Source: Bermanella sp036960565 (GTDB lineage: Bacteria; Pseudomonadota; Gammaproteobacteria; Pseudomonadales; Oceanobacteraceae). Taken from it: 64,000 bases of DNA. The translations under genes and the position numbers were made by a program. The notes under the pieces are model-generated. The model saw nothing but the letters and a program-made list of their open reading frames with translations. It made no database searches and was not told the DNA's origin. Of this stretch, positions 59,460 through 64,000 are shown one piece after another. The stretch spans positions 62,001 through 126,000 of the forward strand of contig JBALXQ010000007.1 of NCBI GenBank assembly GCA_036960565.1, read 5' to 3'. The stretch's first letter is position 1, and each line of letters starts with the position of its first letter.

Positions 59460-60484
59460 CGCTTTTCTCCAAAGCGTATTCGGGGATCCGCCCAAGCCAC
59501 ACATAAATCGCTCAAGATATTACCGATTAAATAAAGTACCGCAGAAATAACGAGTATCCCCATTACTACAGGGTAGTCTCTTTCTACAAGTGCTTCATAT
59601 CCAAGAAGGCCGATACCATCGATGTTAAATATTTTTTCAATAAGAAAAGACCCGCTTAATATTACGCTTATATTTTGGCCAAAATGGGTCGCTAGGGGAA
59701 TAAGGCTGTTACGCAAGGCGTGGCGTTTTATGGCTTGTTTGAAACTTAAACCTTTGGCCGTGGCCGTCCTTACGTAATCGGCAGATAGGTTTTCCATTAA
59801 TGAGTTTTTCATCATGAATGTCATTACAGCTAGGGATCCCGCCATGTAGGCTATTAAGGGTAGGGCTGCGTGATGCAATATATCTTTGATCTTTTCCCAA
59901 TAACTTAAATATTCAAACTCATCACCAACAAATCCCCCTAATGGAAACCATTCAAGATGTGCAGAGAAATAAGCAATGCATGCAATGCCTATCACGTATC
60001 CAGGAATTGCATAGCTTATGAAAATAAAGGCTGAGCTTAAATGATCTAATGGCGCTCCATGCCTTAATGCCTTTAGGATCCCTAAAGGAATGCATAGTAG
60101 GTACGTAAGGATCATGGTGGTAACGCCATAGAATACAGATATAGGCAGCCGGTCGGTGATGGTGTCCCAAACAGATTCGCCATACCGGGTAGACTCACCT
60201 AAATCCAGTTGGACTACTTTCCATAACCACTGGAAGTAACTGGTTACAATAGGTTGATCAAAACCATAATAAGCTTTTAGCTGTTCGAGTTGGTCTTCAC
60301 TTAAACTTTGTGACCCAAATCCGTCCATCACTGAACTAGCGCTGCCAGAACTTAGCTGTGCTTCTGCTAGCATGCGCTCAATAGGGCCGCCTGGTACAAG
60401 TCGAGTTAATACAAATACCAGCAAGGTGATGCCAATAAAGGTGGGGATGATAAGTAGTAATCGTTGAGCAAAATAACCCTGCAT
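59456..60484 (-). CDS. yejB: ABC transporter permease, YejB-like
   Basis: This is the first gene of the transporter operon. It has the OppB/YejB start (FAQRLLLIIPTFIGITLLVFVLTRLVPGGPIERM), an insert rich in S, G and Q and six membrane segments. The coupling motif ADYVRTATAKGLSFKQAIKRHALRNSLIPL, broken here in mid-stretch, is intact. At 342 residues it is normal. Translation is coupled to yejE. Confidence 0.94.
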   Translation of the reverse strand: MQGYFAQRLLLIIPTFIGITLLVFVLTRLVPGGPIERMLAEAQLSSGSASSVMDGFGSQSLSEDQLEQLKAYYGFDQPIVTSYFQWLWKVVQLDLGESTRYGESVWDTITDRLPISVFYGVTTMILTYLLCIPLGILKALRHGAPLDHLSSAFIFISYAIPGYVIGIACIAYFSAHLEWFPLGGFVGDEFEYLSYWEKIKDILHHAALPLIAYMAGSLAVMTFMMKNSLMENLSADYVRTATAKGLSFKQAIKRHALRNSLIPLATHFGQNISVILSGSFLIEKIFNIDGIGLLGYEALVERDYPVVMGILVISAVLYLIGNILSDLCVAWADPRIRFGEKR

Positions 60485-60564
60485 GGGTGCTTCTTATTTT
60501 TATAATTATTTAAATCTAGCAGAAAAATAGTTACTAACAAAGAATTGTTAGTTGTATTTTTTGC

Positions 60565-62136
60565 TTAGCTTGCTTGTGTGACATCAACATAGAGTACGAG
60601 TTCATCGCCAGGCTGTAGATATTTCTTTGTGCCTATTTGGTTCCAGCGTTTAATGTCTCGTACTTTAACTCTAAATTTGTCCGCAATTCGGTGTAGGCTG
60701 TCGCCGTTTCTAACGCGGTAATGGATTTTACGAATGATCTCCCTATCTCGTTTTTTGTTGAATATCGACTTAGACCAAATAACAAGTTTTTGACCGGGTT
60801 TGATCGGGTCTTTTGGAGCCATTCCATTCCATTTGGCAATACTCCGTGTGGACACGTTGTGCTTTTTAGCAAGGCTCCAGAAAGAGTCGCCATTCTTAAC
60901 TGTGTGGCTGATCTTTTGGGAGCCTTTGGCGCCTCGAGTATTTCGTTGCTTTTTATTTAATCGATTGTTTGCGCTATAGGTGTAGCTGGATAAATGGTTG
61001 AAGGCAGTGGGAATAAGTAACTTGTCACTGATACGAACTAGACTGCCCTGGATAGGATTTACCTGCTTTAATGCTTCTGGAGTAGTATGGAATTTCTTTG
61101 CTATGGATATAAGTGAATCTCCAGACTTCACACTATAACGTTGCCATTTAATTCGCTGACTGGCGGGCAGTTTTTTTAGATTTTTCCGTATTAAATTTTG
61201 TTTCTCAATGGGAACCAATATCTCGTGGGGGCCATTTGGGCTTGTTGCCCACTGATTGTATTGAGGGTTGAGTTTATATATCTCTTCTAGACTAACGTCA
61301 GCCATTTGGGCCGCTTGGCTCAGATCCATTTGGCTGCCGGTTTCGATAACTGCAAAATATGGTTTGTTCTCAACACGGGGAAAGAATACTGAGTATTTCT
61401 CAGGCGAGGCAACAAGCTTCGCTAGAGCAAGTAATTTGGGAACATAGGCCTTGGTTTCTTTTGGTAGAGATAAAGACCAAAAATCAAGTGGTTTGCCAAG
61501 TTTTCTATTCTTCCTGATAGCTTTTCTGACAGTACCTGCTCCAGAATTGTAGGCTGCCAAAGCTAGCATCCAATCCCCTTTAAACTCCCTTGAAAGGCCT
61601 TCTAAGAATTTGAGTGCGGCCATAGTGGAACGTCTGATGTCTCGTCGGCCATCAAACCACCAGTCTTGTTTAAGTCCATAAGCGTTACCGGTACTGGGTA
61701 TGAACTGCCATACGCCAGAGGCGCGACCGTGACTGTAGGCAAATGGATCAAATGCACTCTCAACTATAGGCAGTAATGCTATTTCGGCAGGGATTCCCCT
61801 AACTTCGATTTGCTGCATAATGAAGAACATATAACGCTTGGAACGTTCGGAAACCCTACTTAGGTAGCTTTGGTGAGATTTAAACCAATTGAGCTGTGAA
61901 TCGATACGGCTATTCTTATGGTGGGTGCCGAGTTTAAAATTATCCCTGATGCGCTGCCAGAGATCTGCTTGCTTTGAGTAGGAGAGCTTGTCAGTGTCCA
62001 GGTGTACTGAGTCCATGCTTTCTTGCAGTAGTGTAGGGGCAAGCGCAATTGGTGGTATTGCAGGTTGTGGTTTTACTGGAATACAGGCTGATAGAAAAAG
62101 TATCGCCATGAAATAAAAACTTATACGAAACAACAA
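60565..62136 (-). CDS. mltD: Membrane-bound lytic murein transglycosylase D with three LysM domains
   Basis: This lipoprotein cuts peptidoglycan glycan strands. The lipobox Cys is residue 18 (FLSAC). The SLT domain has the catalytic Glu 126 in LPIVESAFDPFAYS, then ASGVWQFIPSTG and LAALAYNSG-like segments. Three LysM repeats follow (SVKSGDSLISIAKKF, TVKNGDSFWSLAKKH, RVRNGDSLHRIADKF). The likely start is TTG at 62136 or 62133, because the ATG at 62109 would leave a signal peptide without a basic residue. E. coli MltD carries fewer LysM repeats than this, as I recall. Confidence 0.95.
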   Translation of the reverse strand: MLFRISFYFMAILFLSACIPVKPQPAIPPIALAPTLLQESMDSVHLDTDKLSYSKQADLWQRIRDNFKLGTHHKNSRIDSQLNWFKSHQSYLSRVSERSKRYMFFIMQQIEVRGIPAEIALLPIVESAFDPFAYSHGRASGVWQFIPSTGNAYGLKQDWWFDGRRDIRRSTMAALKFLEGLSREFKGDWMLALAAYNSGAGTVRKAIRKNRKLGKPLDFWSLSLPKETKAYVPKLLALAKLVASPEKYSVFFPRVENKPYFAVIETGSQMDLSQAAQMADVSLEEIYKLNPQYNQWATSPNGPHEILVPIEKQNLIRKNLKKLPASQRIKWQRYSVKSGDSLISIAKKFHTTPEALKQVNPIQGSLVRISDKLLIPTAFNHLSSYTYSANNRLNKKQRNTRGAKGSQKISHTVKNGDSFWSLAKKHNVSTRSIAKWNGMAPKDPIKPGQKLVIWSKSIFNKKRDREIIRKIHYRVRNGDSLHRIADKFRVKVRDIKRWNQIGTKKYLQPGDELVLYVDVTQAS

Positions 62137-62255
62137 TGTAAAACACCGGGATATTGCTTTGGGGAGCGCAGTGTAAGAATCGTAAGCCTGCGGGTCAAGA
62201 AGAGCTTAGTAAGTGTGTGTCGAGATTTGTGAAATAGGAATTGAGCGAGTGAAAT

Positions 62256-62963
62256 ATGGACACTAGTTGGGTTGAAAGCCCCTTTGGGGAAGTACTTTTC
62301 AAGGTTGAAGTAGACAAATTAGCGGACTGTATGCCCGACTTGCATGGACACTATTTATTGCAGTACAGCGCAATGAATAGGCCTGTAGTAACGAAAACAA
62401 CTCTGAGGCACCAGTTTTTTGCTGGTGACGAGCCTAACGGGCAGTTGCAAATGAATTACTTACAGCTCCCTTTCAGGGAGAACAGCTTGGACTGCGTAGT
62501 TATTCATCATGTGTTGGACTATAGCCCCAACCCTCATCAGTGTTTACGGGAAGCCTCTCGAGTGGTTGTGCCCAATGGCTACATAGTGGTTGTTGGCTTT
62601 AACCCTTGGAGTGCTCTTGGGATAAGTCGGTTTTTACCTGGAACAATTCTCCCGTCTGGTGGGAAGCAATTAGCACCTAGGCGGATTATGGATTGGCTAG
62701 CGCTATTAGGTTTTAGGATCGAGCAAGTTGAGTCCGCTCAGTTTTTGCCTCCCCTAGCGTTGAAGTACATCCCGGCCATGTCCTTTAAAGTAGATTCAAT
62801 GTTGAATTATATGAAGGCACCGTTTGGCGGTGTGTATATTCTGGTTGCTCGTAAACTGGTTGCAGGAAGGACTCCAGTTCGTCCACAATGGCGCGTTTTG
62901 ACAGGTAGGGGCTTGCCTGTACCTGTATCTCGGGCCAATGGTGCTCGTAGTAATATTAATTAG
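62256..62963 (+). CDS. SAM-dependent methyltransferase
   Basis: This 235-residue protein shows the later part of the class I methyltransferase fold: LPFRENSLDCVVIHHVLDYSPNPHQCLREASRVVVPNGYIVVVGFNPWSALG. The usual glycine-rich SAM loop near the N-terminus is not recognisable, so that half is degenerate or diverged. A homologue stands between gloB and rnhA in Pseudomonas (memory). The substrate is unknown. It is divergent from mltD and followed by rnhA. Confidence 0.82.
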   Translation: MDTSWVESPFGEVLFKVEVDKLADCMPDLHGHYLLQYSAMNRPVVTKTTLRHQFFAGDEPNGQLQMNYLQLPFRENSLDCVVIHHVLDYSPNPHQCLREASRVVVPNGYIVVVGFNPWSALGISRFLPGTILPSGGKQLAPRRIMDWLALLGFRIEQVESAQFLPPLALKYIPAMSFKVDSMLNYMKAPFGGVYILVARKLVAGRTPVRPQWRVLTGRGLPVPVSRANGARSNIN

Positions 62964-63007
62964 ATCGCCTTCCTATATTGACTCGAAGGTATGTGGCAGT
63001 GATATTG

Positions 63008-63469
63008 ATGGCTTGTATGGTTGAAATTTTTACTGACGGAGCTTGTAAGGGAAATCCTGGCCCTGGCGGTTGGGGGGCTATGTTGAAATATGGTTCTGAC
63101 ATAAAGGAGTTATGTGGCGGGGAAATGGCTACTACCAATAATCGGATGGAACTTTTAGCGGCCATCAAAAGTCTAGAAATATTGAATCGCCCCTGCAAGG
63201 TTAAACTAACCACTGACTCTGAATATGTAAGAAAAGGGGTTCTGGAGTGGATGGTAAACTGGAAGAAACGCCAGTGGCTAACATCTGCCAAACAACCAGT
63301 AAAAAATAAAGACTTATGGCAGCGGCTTGATCGTGCCCTTGCTAGCCAAGAAGTGTCTTGGTATTGGATAAAAGGCCATAGCGGGCACCTAGGCAATGAA
63401 AGAGCCGATCAGCTAGCCAACCTAGGTGTTCATAATCTAATAAAAGAGGGTGCCGAGTGCGTCAAATAG
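63008..63469 (+). CDS. rnhA: Ribonuclease HI
   Basis: It cleaves the RNA strand of RNA-DNA hybrids. The four catalytic acids are visible: Asp in IFTDGACKGNPGPGGWG, Glu in NNRMELLAA, Asp in TTDSEYVRKG and Asp in GNERADQLA. The frame is open from 62978. ATG 63008 (MACMVEIF) or ATG 63017 (MVEIFTDG) fits the family best; none has a strong ribosome binding site, while AAGG at 62986 would suit a GTG at 62999. It overlaps dnaQ by 13 bases. Confidence 0.95.
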   Translation: MACMVEIFTDGACKGNPGPGGWGAMLKYGSDIKELCGGEMATTNNRMELLAAIKSLEILNRPCKVKLTTDSEYVRKGVLEWMVNWKKRQWLTSAKQPVKNKDLWQRLDRALASQEVSWYWIKGHSGHLGNERADQLANLGVHNLIKEGAECVK

Positions 63470-64000
63470 TACTGGATACAGAAACAACTGGGATAGGCGA
63501 GAGTCATCGCATAATTGAAATTGGGTGCATAGAACTTGTTAATCGCAAATTCACTGGGCGTCAGTATCACCAATATGTTAACCCTCATCGGTTGGTGGAC
63601 CCAGAGGCCATGGAAGTGCATGGAATCAGTGATGAGTTTTTGCTAGATAAGCCTTCTTTTTCACAGGTGGCCAATGAATTTATTGAATTCATTTCAGGTG
63701 CACAGCTGGTTATCCATAACGCCCCGTTTGATGTTGGCTTCATGGATCGTGAATTTGGGTCTCTAAATGGCTATCCCAAAACAGCAGATATTTGCACGGT
63801 TTTGGATACTCTAGTGCTCGCTAGAAAAATGCACCCGGGACAAAGGAATAGTCTAGATGCCTTGTGTCGTCGATATGGAATTGATAATAGTCATCGTGAA
63901 TTGCACGGAGCCCTCCTAGATTCAGAGATACTGGCCGATGTCTATTTGTTGATGACGGGTGGTCAAACTAATTTAATATTGGATGCTGAATTATCTGCTA
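63457..64000 (+). CDS. dnaQ: DNA polymerase III epsilon subunit, 3'-5' exonuclease (partial)
   Basis: This is the proofreading exonuclease of the replicative polymerase. The start is GTG 63457 inside the end of rnhA, with AGAGGG six bases upstream. The exonuclease motifs are complete: ExoI LDTETTG, ExoII IHNAPFDVGFMDRE and ExoIII HGALLDSEILADVY. The window ends after about 181 codons, so the C-terminal polymerase-binding tail is cut off. The overlap with rnhA is the reverse of the E. coli divergent layout and agrees with the Pseudomonas order. Confidence 0.95.
   Translation, partial: MRQIVLDTETTGIGESHRIIEIGCIELVNRKFTGRQYHQYVNPHRLVDPEAMEVHGISDEFLLDKPSFSQVANEFIEFISGAQLVIHNAPFDVGFMDREFGSLNGYPKTADICTVLDTLVLARKMHPGQRNSLDALCRRYGIDNSHRELHGALLDSEILADVYLLMTGGQTNLILDAELSA

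Overview
The window reads as chromosomal DNA of a marine-type gammaproteobacterium, probably an Oceanospirillales-like relative of Pseudomonas (something like Bermanella, Oceanobacter or Marinobacter; this is inference from gene content and order, no database was searched). Two blocks follow the gene order I remember from Pseudomonas: fadB-fadA-DUF1653-(small membrane protein)-topA at the left, and tig-clpP-clpX-lon-hupB-ppiD, then a YejABEF-type transporter, mltD, a methyltransferase, rnhA and dnaQ at the right. The DNA is moderate in GC by eye and evenly coding. I see no insertion sequence, prophage, CRISPR array, rRNA or tRNA. A run of 10 N at 3494-3503 shows that this is a draft assembly, and it damages fadA.

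Left part (1-15.6 kb): beta-oxidation genes fadBA behind a dyad that resembles a PsrA operator; topA with a lysine/alanine-rich tail; a four-gene metal (probably zinc) uptake cluster with a small periplasmic metal-binding protein, an outer-membrane barrel, a ZnuA-like binding protein and a ZnuB-like permease but no ATPase; an S4 RNA-binding protein; adenine/adenosine deaminase; isocitrate lyase aceA with a divergent LysR regulator across an intergenic region holding two perfect dyads.

Middle part (15.6-46 kb): a tightly packed run made of a 1016-residue lipoprotein, an outer-membrane barrel, ExeA/GspA-like ATPase, GspB and the helicase DinG; a CHASE4-GGDEF cyclase; an AlkJ-like GMC dehydrogenase with a divergent AraC regulator; malate synthase G (second half of the glyoxylate shunt); TerB-domain protein, transaldolase, dusA, several small secreted or outer-membrane proteins; a 7TMR-GGDEF-EAL protein; gltX, manC, kdsC and kdsB; and a short SulA-like gene behind an excellent LexA box.

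Right part (46-64 kb): protein quality control (trigger factor, ClpP, ClpX, Lon with a sigma-32-like promoter, HU-beta, PpiD), a peptide-type ABC transporter with two separate ATPases in place of one fused YejF, the murein transglycosylase MltD, and rnhA-dnaQ running off the window end.

Functionally the window joins growth on fatty acids, alkane-derived alcohols or acetate (fadBA, AlkJ-like dehydrogenase, aceA, glcB) with envelope and surface genes, c-di-GMP signalling, and housekeeping proteolysis and DNA metabolism. The least explained parts are the ATPase-less metal cluster (7.9-11.2 kb), the lipoprotein/barrel/ExeA-ExeB run (15.8-22 kb), and the SOS-boxed SulA-like gene (45.7-46.1 kb).
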